This document shows, piece after piece, positions 7,492 to 13,259 of a stretch of 16,375 bases of DNA. A program made the translations under genes and the position numbers. Below the pieces are notes generated by a model. The model had not been told where the DNA came from, searched no databases, and worked only from the letters and a program-made list of their open reading frames with translations. The DNA is from a bacterium (GTDB lineage Bacteria; Patescibacteriota; Patescibacteriia; CAIQCM01), in contig JAHFIF010000011.1 in the NCBI GenBank assembly GCA_023246535.1, positions 1,218-17,592 of the forward strand, written 5' to 3'. Numbering within the stretch: the stretch's first letter is position 1; each line of letters opens with the position of its first letter.

Positions 7492-8679
7492 CTAAAGGCC
7501 GAAGATCTTTTTGAATGATTCCGCGATCTGCCGGCGCTTGGCTGTTTCTTCCGGCGCGTCATAGCCCGGCACCAATTTTTCATCGAGCGAAAGCAGCGCG
7601 CGGTTCGCCTCGAGCGGCTGCTTGTTGACGATCTTTCTGACGCAATAAGCGACCGCCGCGCCGTTAACGAGCGCCGCGCCGCCGAGCTGCGGCCAAGAAA
7701 CGATCGTCTTGCCCATTTCCAAAAGCGATTGCTGCATTTTTTCGGTGACATTTTCCGGACCGACATGCTTGGTGATCATCTTGCCGATGCCGAACTTGTC
7801 GAGGCCGGAAAGCATTTCATAGGAAACATCGTCGCCCATGCGGCCTTGGAAGAACGGCGTCGCGCGGTCAAGGTCGTAACGTTCAATGTCGACGACCGCG
7901 TTGTCGCCGTTGTCCGCCGCCATGACCACGGCCACGCCGTGTTTGGCCGCCTGTTCGCGGATCAAATACTTCACCGCCAAATTGTCGAGTTCGTCGATCA
8001 TCACGTCCAAGCCGCTGACAAAACCTTCGATGTTGTCTTGGTTAAGGCCCTCGGGAAAGATCTCCACCTGCGCATAGGGGTTGATCTCGTAAATCTTGCG
8101 CGCCGCCAATTCAACTTTAAGCGCGCCCAAGTCGTCGACGCCGGTGAGAATGCGGTTGGTGTTGGAAAGCGCCAAACGATCCATGTCGGCGAGCTTCATG
8201 TGCTTGGCGCCGCCGCCCAGCGCCAGCGCCAGCGCGACGCTGGAGCCGACCGAGAGGCCGCCGATGCCGACCGTGGCGTTGTAAAACTTTTCCTGTTCGT
8301 CTTGGTTGATCAAATTCTTGTTGCGCGCCGTTCGGACCGCCAAAAAATCGGCCTCGGGCAGAACATGGACCAGCGTCGAACTCCACGGGTAATAAACCCA
8401 GCTCCCCTGCTTCCGCAATTCCGTTTCTTTTTGCAAAGCGGCAAAATATTCTTCAAACTTTTCCTTGAAATCGGGCGAATAGACCAGCGGCGGATTGTTG
8501 ACGCCGTACAATTCCAGCAGCTGCTCGCGATAATCGTCGGAGACGCGGCGGACCGCGCCTTCGGCGATAAGGGCGTTGAGCCGTTCGGCATCGGCCGGCT
8601 TCCCCAAATCGAAGATGAGCGGCTTGAACCCGAACTCCTTGGCAATAATCTCGTCGAGGCGGTCATTGATCATATTCAT
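7492..8679 (-). CDS. E1-like ThiF/MoeB-fold adenylyltransferase without catalytic cysteine
   Basis: Expected to bind ATP and adenylate a carboxyl group, as ThiF, MoeB and E1 enzymes do. In the 395-aa form there is an N-terminal domain (1-125, with SWVYYPWSSTLVHVLPEADF) and then the ThiF core: GIGGLSVGS (138-146), LADMDRLALSNTNRI (163-177, Asp165, Asp167, Arg176), Lys188, and IDELDN (228-233, Asp229, Asp232). The ATP-binding residues are retained. Only one cysteine exists (Cys346), so there is neither a CxxC zinc site nor a cysteine at the usual thioester position. Start: TTG 8703 also fits (403 aa), but I prefer ATG 8679 because a possible internal promoter would initiate near 8700; ATG 8673 is another option. 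It precedes the nitroreductase by 14 nt in the same order as the fused MoeY-type proteins. Substrate unknown. Confidence 0.87.
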   Translation of the reverse strand: MNMINDRLDEIIAKEFGFKPLIFDLGKPADAERLNALIAEGAVRRVSDDYREQLLELYGVNNPPLVYSPDFKEKFEEYFAALQKETELRKQGSWVYYPWSSTLVHVLPEADFLAVRTARNKNLINQDEQEKFYNATVGIGGLSVGSSVALALALGGGAKHMKLADMDRLALSNTNRILTGVDDLGALKVELAARKIYEINPYAQVEIFPEGLNQDNIEGFVSGLDVMIDELDNLAVKYLIREQAAKHGVAVVMAADNGDNAVVDIERYDLDRATPFFQGRMGDDVSYEMLSGLDKFGIGKMITKHVGPENVTEKMQQSLLEMGKTIVSWPQLGGAALVNGAAVAYCVRKIVNKQPLEANRALLSLDEKLVPGYDAPEETAKRRQIAESFKKIFGL

Positions 8680-8706
8680 ATCATTAAGCGAGGCGGTTAC
8701 CAATTA

Positions 8707-8735
8707 ATGATACACTAAAAAATCCGATAATTAAA
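8707..8735 (-). promoter_or_regulatory. Possible internal promoter before the ThiF-like gene
   Basis: Reading the minus strand, TATCAT lies at 8712-8707, with a poor -35 (TTTAAT, 8735-8730) 17 nt upstream. It would start transcription near 8700, just upstream of ATG 8679, and allow expression of the last four operon genes without the ligase. The 66-nt gap before ATG 8679 is the largest in the operon. Confidence 0.35.
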
Positions 8736-8745
8736 GCGATTAGCG

Positions 8746-10248
8746 TCACTTAACGACCCATTTTTGTTTGGCGCCGCCCTTAAAATGCGTCGGGTCGCCA
8801 TGCGGCCAAAAGACGATCCGCGGTCGGACGCGGCCGGCGAAGACGCTGGCGTTATTTTTATATTCGGCGCTTTTTTCGGTTAGGCTGCGCAGGATGGAAG
8901 CCGACATTTCCGCCGCCAGCAATTCCGAACCGCTCTCATTCGGCGCCAGTTCGATGTTGATCTCCAAATATTCGTCCTGGTTCGCGTCGAAACGCACCGC
9001 CATGGCGAACTTGCCGGTGATCCGCGCGACAAACGAGCGGTCCTGCAAGCCGGCCTTAACATGTTCGGGGTAGACGATCGCGCCATACAGCTTGACCGAC
9101 AGATCGCTGCGCTCGTAAACATAGACGAACGGCAATTCCGTGAGCGTGTCCGTGAGGCCGGCCTTTTCAACCTCGGCTTTAAGCGACAGGCCCTGCGCGG
9201 CAAAGAGCCGCTCGACCTCGTCAAAACCGATCACGCCGCCGTTGTCGCCGATCTCGTAGCGAACCAGCGGCAGGACGTTGTCGCCCGTGCAAAAGATCCG
9301 TCCGTTCTCCTCGTCAAAATTTACAAAAGCGGGGTGGAATTGGGCCAGCGTCGGCAAGCGGCTGGCTTCCTTGAACAGCCCATTATAGAGCGCGGCGTTT
9401 CCCAGCGCGATCCGGCGCGCCAAAATGCTGACCGGCGTTTCGGCGGCCATTGTGCCCAGGTCGGCGCTGCCGTACACATTCATCGTGTCACGGTACAAAT
9501 TTTTGATCCCGACGCGCGCGGCGACGTATTCGCGGAACTGTTCCGAAAACGCTTCGGCGGCGAAGACCATTTTCACGTTGAATTTTTTCCAGTCGACCCC
9601 TTCGGCGGCGGCTTCGTCGACAATGTCTTTCAGAAACGGCGGATAACCGCAAATGACGACTTGGTCGTAGCGGGGAGCGATATTTTTTAAGGCCGCGAAA
9701 ATTTCATTTTTATTGACCCCGGGCGTCAGGATCGCCAACCGGTAGCCCCGGTCGGAGATCATCTTGAACGCTTGGTAGGTAATGATCCCGCCGATCCAAA
9801 CCCCCATGCCAAAACAGACGATGACGAGCGTCGAACGATCGGCGTCGATCAAAGCGTTCCGCAAAAAAATTTCATGGTAGACCGATGAACGCAGGTCGAC
9901 GGCGTTTTCTCTGGGAAAATAGAACGGCGCGCCGGTCGAACCGGAAGTCGAAGTAAAAACGACGGAGCGGCGGCGGAGCGACCCGGCGCGGCACAGCTCA
10001 TCAAGCGGATAGGCGCGCAAATAGTTGTCTTTGTTGACCGCCGGGACTTTTTTCAAGTCGGAGGCGGCGACGATCGCGGTCGGCGAAATTCCGGCCATTT
10101 TTAAAAAACCTTGGTAGGCTTTAACGCCGTCGGCCGAAGAATGGAAAACGTTCAACCCGCTTAGGGCGCGCATCTTATTCCAATATGCGCTTTTTTCACC
10201 GTAAATCTTCTTTAAAATACCCGTCACCGCGTTATTAGGGTTGGACAT
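8746..10248 (-). CDS. PaaK/LuxE-like adenylate-forming ligase
   Basis: Activates a carboxylate with ATP to form an acyl-adenylate and then passes the acyl group to a thiol (CoA, or a protein as in LuxE). The 500-aa product has the ANL-superfamily landmarks: FTSTSGSTGAPFYFPR (98-113, phosphate-binding loop A3), a Rossmann-like YDQVVICGYPPFL (194-206), NVYGSADLG (257-265, A5), GRIFCTGDNVLPLVRYEIGD (316-335, the PaaK-like P-L-x-R-Y-x-x-G-D hinge region), and a C-terminal domain ending KGGAKQKWVVK, where PaaK-like enzymes have their terminal lysine. It is the first gene behind the strong promoter at 10295-10267. No carrier protein or reductase partner of the LuxCDE type is visible nearby, so the acyl acceptor is unknown. 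Its pairing with a second adenylating enzyme of different fold is unusual. Confidence 0.87.
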   Translation of the reverse strand: MSNPNNAVTGILKKIYGEKSAYWNKMRALSGLNVFHSSADGVKAYQGFLKMAGISPTAIVAASDLKKVPAVNKDNYLRAYPLDELCRAGSLRRRSVVFTSTSGSTGAPFYFPRENAVDLRSSVYHEIFLRNALIDADRSTLVIVCFGMGVWIGGIITYQAFKMISDRGYRLAILTPGVNKNEIFAALKNIAPRYDQVVICGYPPFLKDIVDEAAAEGVDWKKFNVKMVFAAEAFSEQFREYVAARVGIKNLYRDTMNVYGSADLGTMAAETPVSILARRIALGNAALYNGLFKEASRLPTLAQFHPAFVNFDEENGRIFCTGDNVLPLVRYEIGDNGGVIGFDEVERLFAAQGLSLKAEVEKAGLTDTLTELPFVYVYERSDLSVKLYGAIVYPEHVKAGLQDRSFVARITGKFAMAVRFDANQDEYLEINIELAPNESGSELLAAEMSASILRSLTEKSAEYKNNASVFAGRVRPRIVFWPHGDPTHFKGGAKQKWVVK

Positions 10249-10266
10249 AGCAGTTATCTAACCGCA

Positions 10267-10295
10267 ATTTTAGGCGCTCGCCCGTGCCCCGTCAA
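10267..10295 (-). promoter_or_regulatory. Main promoter of the five-gene operon
   Basis: On the minus strand TTGACG (10295-10290), exactly 17 nt, then TAAAAT (10272-10267). Both boxes match 5 of 6 to the sigma-70 consensus. The predicted start is near 10260, leaving only about 12 nt before ATG 10248 and no Shine-Dalgarno. Confidence 0.8.
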
Positions 10296-10325
10296 CGCAA
10301 TACTGCAGCGCGACCGCGCGCCAGC

Positions 10326-10353
10326 TTGACAAACGACGACTTTAGGCTAAGGT
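10326..10353 (+). promoter_or_regulatory. Promoter of the carboxypeptidase gene
   Basis: TTGACA (10326-10331, perfect -35), 16-nt spacer, then TAAGGT (10348-10353). The start is expected near 10360. It is divergent from the operon promoter, with 30 nt between the two -35 boxes, so a regulator bound between them could affect both units. Confidence 0.7.
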
Positions 10354-10359
10354 TCGCCC

Positions 10360-10379
10360 TGTCGCCGCTTGTGGCGACA
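10360..10379 (+). promoter_or_regulatory. Hairpin at the 5' end of the carboxypeptidase mRNA
   Basis: TGTCGCC (10360-10366) and GGCGACA (10373-10379) form a 7-bp stem with a 6-nt loop. It begins at the predicted transcription start, so it would be a 5'-terminal stem-loop of the mRNA or an operator in DNA. The AGGA ribosome-binding site (10405-10408) lies outside it. Confidence 0.5.
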
Positions 10380-10413
10380 TCTTTGACACCATGAAAAGAA
10401 GGGCAGGATCAGC

Positions 10414-11505
10414 ATGCAACTTCCGACCTACGGCCAAGCGTTCCAACACATCCTCCAACTGGCGCGCGACAACGGGTTTTTCGTCTCCTTGTCGCAAGCG
10501 CGCCTGGCGCGGGGCGCGTGCAACGAGCGCCTGTGCACGACCTACTTTACGAGCTTCACCCCGGACGACCGAAGGATCGCCAAGGCGCTCATCGTCATTT
10601 CCGGCGTTCACGGGATCGAGGGCCATATCGGCCATCTCGCCCAATGCCGCATCCTTGAAAACAAGATGCGCCTTGAATTGCCTGACGACACCGGGCTCGT
10701 CCTGGTCCATCTCGTCAACCCGTGGGGCATGTCCCACGGCCGGCGCGTCGACGAACAGAACATCGACGTTAACCGCGGCTGCCACTTTGACGGCCACGGC
10801 GCCAACGCGCTCTACAACGAGGTCCGATCGCTGGTCGAACCCGCGCGGCTGGACAACGAGCTGCTGAACGCCTTGCGCGCAAAAATTTCGAGCGAGCAAG
10901 AGCGCCGCGCCTTTTTCGCCGCCGCCGTTTCCGGGCAATGGCATGCGCCGAACGGGATCTTCTACGGCGGCGACCGGACCTGCATGAGCGGCGAGCTGCT
11001 CGCGATCGCCTGCCAACAGCCGTTTCTGGCCAAACTGAAGCAAGCCGTCGCCATTGACGTCCACTCCGGCCTTGGCCCGCGCGGCCAAGGCACGCTCCTG
11101 TGCCCGCTCCCTTCCAGCGAAGGCGCCGAAGCGGACAAGACGCGCCGCATCTTCGGCGAAACCGTTCAATTCATCAACGCCGGCAAGCCGACGATCACCA
11201 CCGGCGTGAACGGCGACTACCTGCCGGCCATGAAAAAACGGCTCGGACCAAAGTGCGACTTCACCGGCATTGCGCTCGAAATGGGCACCACGACCGTGCT
11301 GGAAAGTTTCCCGCCGCTCGTTTTTGAAAACGCCCTGCGCCACAATCCGAAATTGGCCGACGCAACCAACCAAGAACTCGTTCGCGAGCAATTGGCCATG
11401 TTCCGCCGGACCTTCGCCCCGCTCGACGAAACCGACTTCATGGATGCGTTCTACAGCGTCTTTGATCAAACCTTTCGCGCCGGCGCGCGCGGCCTTTCCG
11501 CCTAA
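10414..11505 (+). CDS. DUF2817 / M14-like zinc carboxypeptidase
   Basis: Predicted zinc metallo-carboxypeptidase or amidohydrolase of the M14 fold. The 363-aa protein shows ISGVHGIEGHIG (62-73), where His66 and Glu69 form the H-x-x-E zinc pair, NPWGMSHGRR (102-111), NIDVNR (116-121), IDVHSGLG (third zinc ligand His217) and GIALEMGTT (catalytic Glu289). This is the DUF2817 pattern, which is related to succinylglutamate desuccinylase. No signal peptide or membrane segment is present, so it probably acts in the cytoplasm on a peptide or acyl-amino-acid. AGGA (10405-10408) is 5 nt before ATG 10414. The gene has its own promoter and terminator and points away from the adenylation operon. Its substrate is unknown; a link to that operon through the shared intergenic region is only a possibility. 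Confidence 0.87.
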   Translation: MQLPTYGQAFQHILQLARDNGFFVSLSQARLARGACNERLCTTYFTSFTPDDRRIAKALIVISGVHGIEGHIGHLAQCRILENKMRLELPDDTGLVLVHLVNPWGMSHGRRVDEQNIDVNRGCHFDGHGANALYNEVRSLVEPARLDNELLNALRAKISSEQERRAFFAAAVSGQWHAPNGIFYGGDRTCMSGELLAIACQQPFLAKLKQAVAIDVHSGLGPRGQGTLLCPLPSSEGAEADKTRRIFGETVQFINAGKPTITTGVNGDYLPAMKKRLGPKCDFTGIALEMGTTTVLESFPPLVFENALRHNPKLADATNQELVREQLAMFRRTFAPLDETDFMDAFYSVFDQTFRAGARGLSA

Positions 11506-11530
11506 CCGACCGGCCGAACCGAATTCCAAT

Positions 11531-11563
11531 ACCCCGCGCTGAACGCTCAACGCGGGGTTTTTA
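11531..11563 (+). terminator. Terminator of the carboxypeptidase gene
   Basis: CCCCGCG (11532-11538) pairs with CGCGGGG (11551-11557) around a 12-nt loop and is followed at once by TTTTTATT. It separates this gene from the structured RNA region downstream. Confidence 0.9.
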
Positions 11564-11570
11564 TTACGCC

Positions 11571-11604
11571 TTGCGCCCGATAACGGGCCGTGGCAAAATA
11601 TTAT
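11571..11604 (+). promoter_or_regulatory. Possible promoter of the structured RNA
   Basis: TTGCGC (11571-11576), 17-nt spacer, CAAAAT (11594-11599), each 4 of 6 to consensus. An overlapping TATTAT (11599-11604) is a better -10 but lacks a -35 at normal distance. Either would start transcription between about 11606 and 11612, just after the upstream terminator. Confidence 0.4.
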
Positions 11605-11647
11605 TCTTGTCCTTTATCGAGGGATTGAGTCAAAAAAGGAGGTACCC

Positions 11648-11680
11648 ATGAAACAGGAGGGTGCGATGCACGGTGGCTGA
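11648..11680 (+). CDS. Possible 10-codon leader peptide ORF
   Basis: AAGGAGGT (11636-11643), a near-perfect Shine-Dalgarno, lies 5 nt after its core before ATG 11648. The ORF reads MKQEGAMHGG and stops at TGA 11678-11680. A second ribosome-binding site, AGGAGG (11655-11660), lies inside it 5 nt before an in-frame ATG at 11666 (MHGG). An alternative frame from GTG 11673 gives a 26-codon, Arg/His-rich peptide ending at 11753. Such strong initiation signals are rare in this window, so ribosome loading ahead of the structured region is likely meaningful, perhaps as a leader peptide or sensor. The sequence alone does not prove translation. Confidence 0.35.
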   Translation: MKQEGAMHGG

Positions 11681-11872
11681 GCAAGAAGCGCACAGACGCC
11701 GACTCCATGGGGACATGGTCCCGTTTCGGCGGGACCATGGAGTCACTCCATGACAGCTTTGCACTTTCCAGGCTGAACTACAGTTTCACAGCACAATGTC
11801 CCCTAGGCAAAGGGTTTCGTTCGTCGGATGCGGTTTGGCCGCAACAAATCCGCAACGATCTCAAAAACGCCG

Positions 11873-11919
11873 CGCCCGGCCAACTGTCTCCCCCAAGGAC
11901 ACAGCGCCGGGCGATTTTT
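11873..11919. terminator. Bidirectional terminator of the structured RNA and TrmB gene
   Basis: CGCCCGGC (11873-11880) pairs with GCCGGGCG (11906-11913), extended inside by TGTC (11885-11888) with GACA (11898-11901). ATTTTTATTT follows on the + strand. On the minus strand the same stem follows the TrmB stop codon (11920-11918) and is followed by GCGTTTTT (reading 11872-11865 and on). Confidence 0.85.
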
Positions 11920-12697
11920 ATTTAAAATTTTTTGGCGCGGCCGCTTTCCAAGCCAGCTCGTAGAGCGAACGCATGGTGCGCGCAAAATCATGATGCTCGA
12001 TGATCGAGCCGGCGATCTTGTCGGAATAGGAAACAAGAGCGACGGTATTCCCGAAAATGACGACTTCGCCGGCGAACGGATAATCTTTGGGATCAACCCG
12101 GCGATGTTCGTGCGTTTGACCGCTCGCCGATTCGCTCAGCACTTTTTCATTGGCTTCGTCGGAGCAGGTGTAGAGCACGCGCCCGCCCAGGTCGTAGCGT
12201 TTCATTTGCCGCTGGTGCGCCCGCATGTTCTCAACGGACACGTGCTTGCGCAAGCCGTCGATGTCGAGCGCCGAAAGCACCTCGTCGCGGCGCGCACGGT
12301 ACAGGATCTGGCGCATCGCCTCCAGTCCCAGCAAACCTTCGTAATAACGGACCGACGGACGCGGCAAGCCGCTTTTGACCAGCGCCTCCAATTCCGGCAG
12401 CGCGGCGGCGAGCGAGGCTTTGCGCTCATTGACCGTCAGCGACTCTTTTTCGATCCGGTCGAGCAGGTGCGCCGGCGGTTCGGCGGAAAAATGCCTGGTC
12501 CCGTCGCGATCGATCGAACTCATGAGCCCGCGGAGCATCAAATTTTCGGCGATCAAATAGGTCGTGCCGCGGTTGATCCCGGATTTTCTGGCAATGCCGA
12601 CGGCGGCGGCCGAACCCAGCTCCAGGGCCGCCAAATAAATTTTCGCTTCTTTTTCGGAAAGCCCGGCGCCGGTCAATGCCTCTTCGAGCGTAGGCAT
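11918..12697 (-). CDS. TrmB-family transcriptional regulator
   Basis: DNA-binding regulator of 259 aa. The N-terminus is a winged helix-turn-helix of the TrmB/MarR-like type: LTGAGLSEKEAKIYLAALEL (8-27), then GIARKSGINRGTTYLIAENLMLRGLMSSID (34-63). The second helix carries the recognition residues and RDGTRHFSAEPPAHLLDRIE is the usual wing-to-linker. A coiled-coil segment and a C-terminal domain of phospholipase-D-like fold, as in other CPR TrmB proteins, complete it (VRYYEGLLGLEAMRQILYRAR, then FAGEVVIFGNTVALVSY). It begins 19 nt after tsaE, so it can be read from the tsaD promoter. CATAAT at 12715-12710 might give it its own near-leaderless start. No Shine-Dalgarno is present. Its effector and targets are unknown. 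Confidence 0.87.
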   Translation of the reverse strand: MPTLEEALTGAGLSEKEAKIYLAALELGSAAAVGIARKSGINRGTTYLIAENLMLRGLMSSIDRDGTRHFSAEPPAHLLDRIEKESLTVNERKASLAAALPELEALVKSGLPRPSVRYYEGLLGLEAMRQILYRARRDEVLSALDIDGLRKHVSVENMRAHQRQMKRYDLGGRVLYTCSDEANEKVLSESASGQTHEHRRVDPKDYPFAGEVVIFGNTVALVSYSDKIAGSIIEHHDFARTMRSLYELAWKAAAPKNFK

Positions 12698-12716
12698 ATG
12701 CGTTGCGGAATTATGA

Positions 12717-13208
12717 TTAGGCGCGGCGCGTTACCGTGACAAGGCGTTCCTTGCCGTTGGCGCCGTGTTCAAATTTCATCTTGATCGCGTTCTTCGGGAT
12801 CAGCTCCGGCACCAGGTCGGCCCATTCGATCGCCGTCACCGTGCCCGGATCCGACAAATGCTCGCCCAGCCCGATCGTCAGCAGCTCGCGTTCATTCTTG
12901 ATGCGGTAGGCGTCAACGTGGCAGAGCGCGTGGAAATCGGTTCTTGGCTTGCCCCGCATCGAGCTTTTGCTCTGGTGCGCGGGTTTTTGATTCTTTCCGA
13001 CAGGATAACATTTCATCAATAAAAAGGTCGGGCTCTGAACCACGTTTTTTATTCCCAGCGCCCTGGCCAAACCTTTGACGAACGCGGTCTTGCCGGCGCC
13101 GAGTTCGCCCGTGAGCGCCAGCGTTTCGCCGCCCTTAAGCGACCGCGCCACGGTGCGCGCAAACGCGTTCATTTCGCCGATCGATTTTATCGTCACACTG
13201 CTGTTCAT
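12717..13208 (-). CDS. tsaE: tRNA t6A biosynthesis ATPase TsaE
   Basis: ATPase partner of the TsaB-TsaD complex that makes N6-threonylcarbamoyladenosine at position 37 of ANN-decoding tRNAs. The 163-aa product has LTGELGAGKTAFVKGLARALGI (Walker A GELGAGKT, 34-41), QSPTFLLMKCY (58-68), HVDAYRI (97-103) and AIEWADLVPELIP (126-138), all diagnostic. Between SPTFLL and HVDAYR there are about 30 residues where TsaE proteins normally have 10-15; the extra segment (about 70-92) is rich in K, Q, S, R and H and may be an insertion. The gene lies 51 nt after tsaD, separated by a perfect 11-bp-arm palindrome, and 19 nt before the TrmB gene, so the three probably share a transcript. TsaB and TsaC are not in the window. 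Confidence 0.93.
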   Translation of the reverse strand: MNSSVTIKSIGEMNAFARTVARSLKGGETLALTGELGAGKTAFVKGLARALGIKNVVQSPTFLLMKCYPVGKNQKPAHQSKSSMRGKPRTDFHALCHVDAYRIKNERELLTIGLGEHLSDPGTVTAIEWADLVPELIPKNAIKMKFEHGANGKERLVTVTRRA

Positions 13209-13235
13209 AGTTTATACCCCAAATAACTCACCCTA

Positions 13236-13258
13236 CCCTCTCTTATAATAAGAGAGGG
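13236..13258. repeat. Perfect palindrome between tsaD and tsaE
   Basis: CCCTCTCTTAT (13236-13246) and ATAAGAGAGGG (13248-13258) are exact reverse complements around a single A. There is no T tract on either strand, so it is not a standard terminator. In RNA it would form a stem between two co-transcribed genes. It resembles short dispersed intergenic palindromes. Confidence 0.75.
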
Positions 13259-13259
13259 G

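Larger units (their letters stand above)
11606..11919 (+). ncRNA. Candidate structured RNA, family not recognised
   Basis: About 310 nt between a terminator and the converging TrmB gene, without a convincing protein gene. Core: 11701-11708 pairs with 11737-11744 (8 bp), the enclosed 11717-11723 with 11730-11736 (7 bp, loop TTTCGG), and the 8-nt bulge GGGGACAT (11709-11716) is an exact complement of ATGTCCCC (11796-11803), which makes a pseudoknot. A competing simple 10-bp hairpin, 11714-11723 with 11730-11739, is also possible. Further pairings: CGGTG (11671-11675) with CGCCG (11697-11701); a stem of TCGTT/AACGA (11817-11821/11854-11858), CGGA/TCCG (11825-11828/11849-11852) and TGCGG/CCGCA (11829-11833/11839-11843). 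It ends in a terminator. I could not match it to RNase P RNA, tmRNA, SRP RNA, 6S RNA or a riboswitch class I know. Boundaries are approximate. Confidence 0.55.

Noticed and set aside
8677..8703. TTG start at 8703 for the ThiF-like protein
   Set aside because: No SD, and the possible -10 at 8712-8707 would start transcription at about this point; ATG 8679 fits better. Not excluded.
6413..8718. Long + strand frames (360 and 329 codons) over the nitroreductase and ThiF-like genes
   Set aside because: Both are antisense to recognisable families and show the R/D/V/F-rich composition typical of shadows in high-GC DNA.
10248..10414. Treating the carboxypeptidase as part of the adenylation system
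   Set aside because: It is on the opposite strand with its own promoter and terminator; only the shared spacer links them, which is too little to claim a common function.
10342..11550. 402-codon minus-strand frame over the carboxypeptidase
   Set aside because: The + strand frame carries the complete zinc-peptidase motif set, promoter, SD and terminator; the antisense frame has none of these.
11648..11775. Selenocysteine or recoded TGA extending the mini-ORF
   Set aside because: TGA is an ordinary stop elsewhere (131-aa gene, tsaD), the extension meets another TGA after about 31 codons, and no SECIS-like stem directly follows the first TGA.
11606..11919. RNase P RNA, tmRNA, SRP RNA or 6S RNA
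   Set aside because: The conserved GAGGAAAGTCC block of RNase P, the TTCGATTC and terminal CCA of tmRNA, the GGAAGCA tetraloop area of SRP RNA and the single long hairpin of 6S RNA are all absent.
11707..11925. 72-codon + strand frame in the structured region
   Set aside because: No SD at its ATG, composition unlike neighbours, and it runs through the perfect helices and the terminator stem.
13209..13259. Terminator between tsaD and tsaE
   Set aside because: The stem is strong but no T tract follows on either strand, and the loop is too small without breaking pairs; kept as a repeat.
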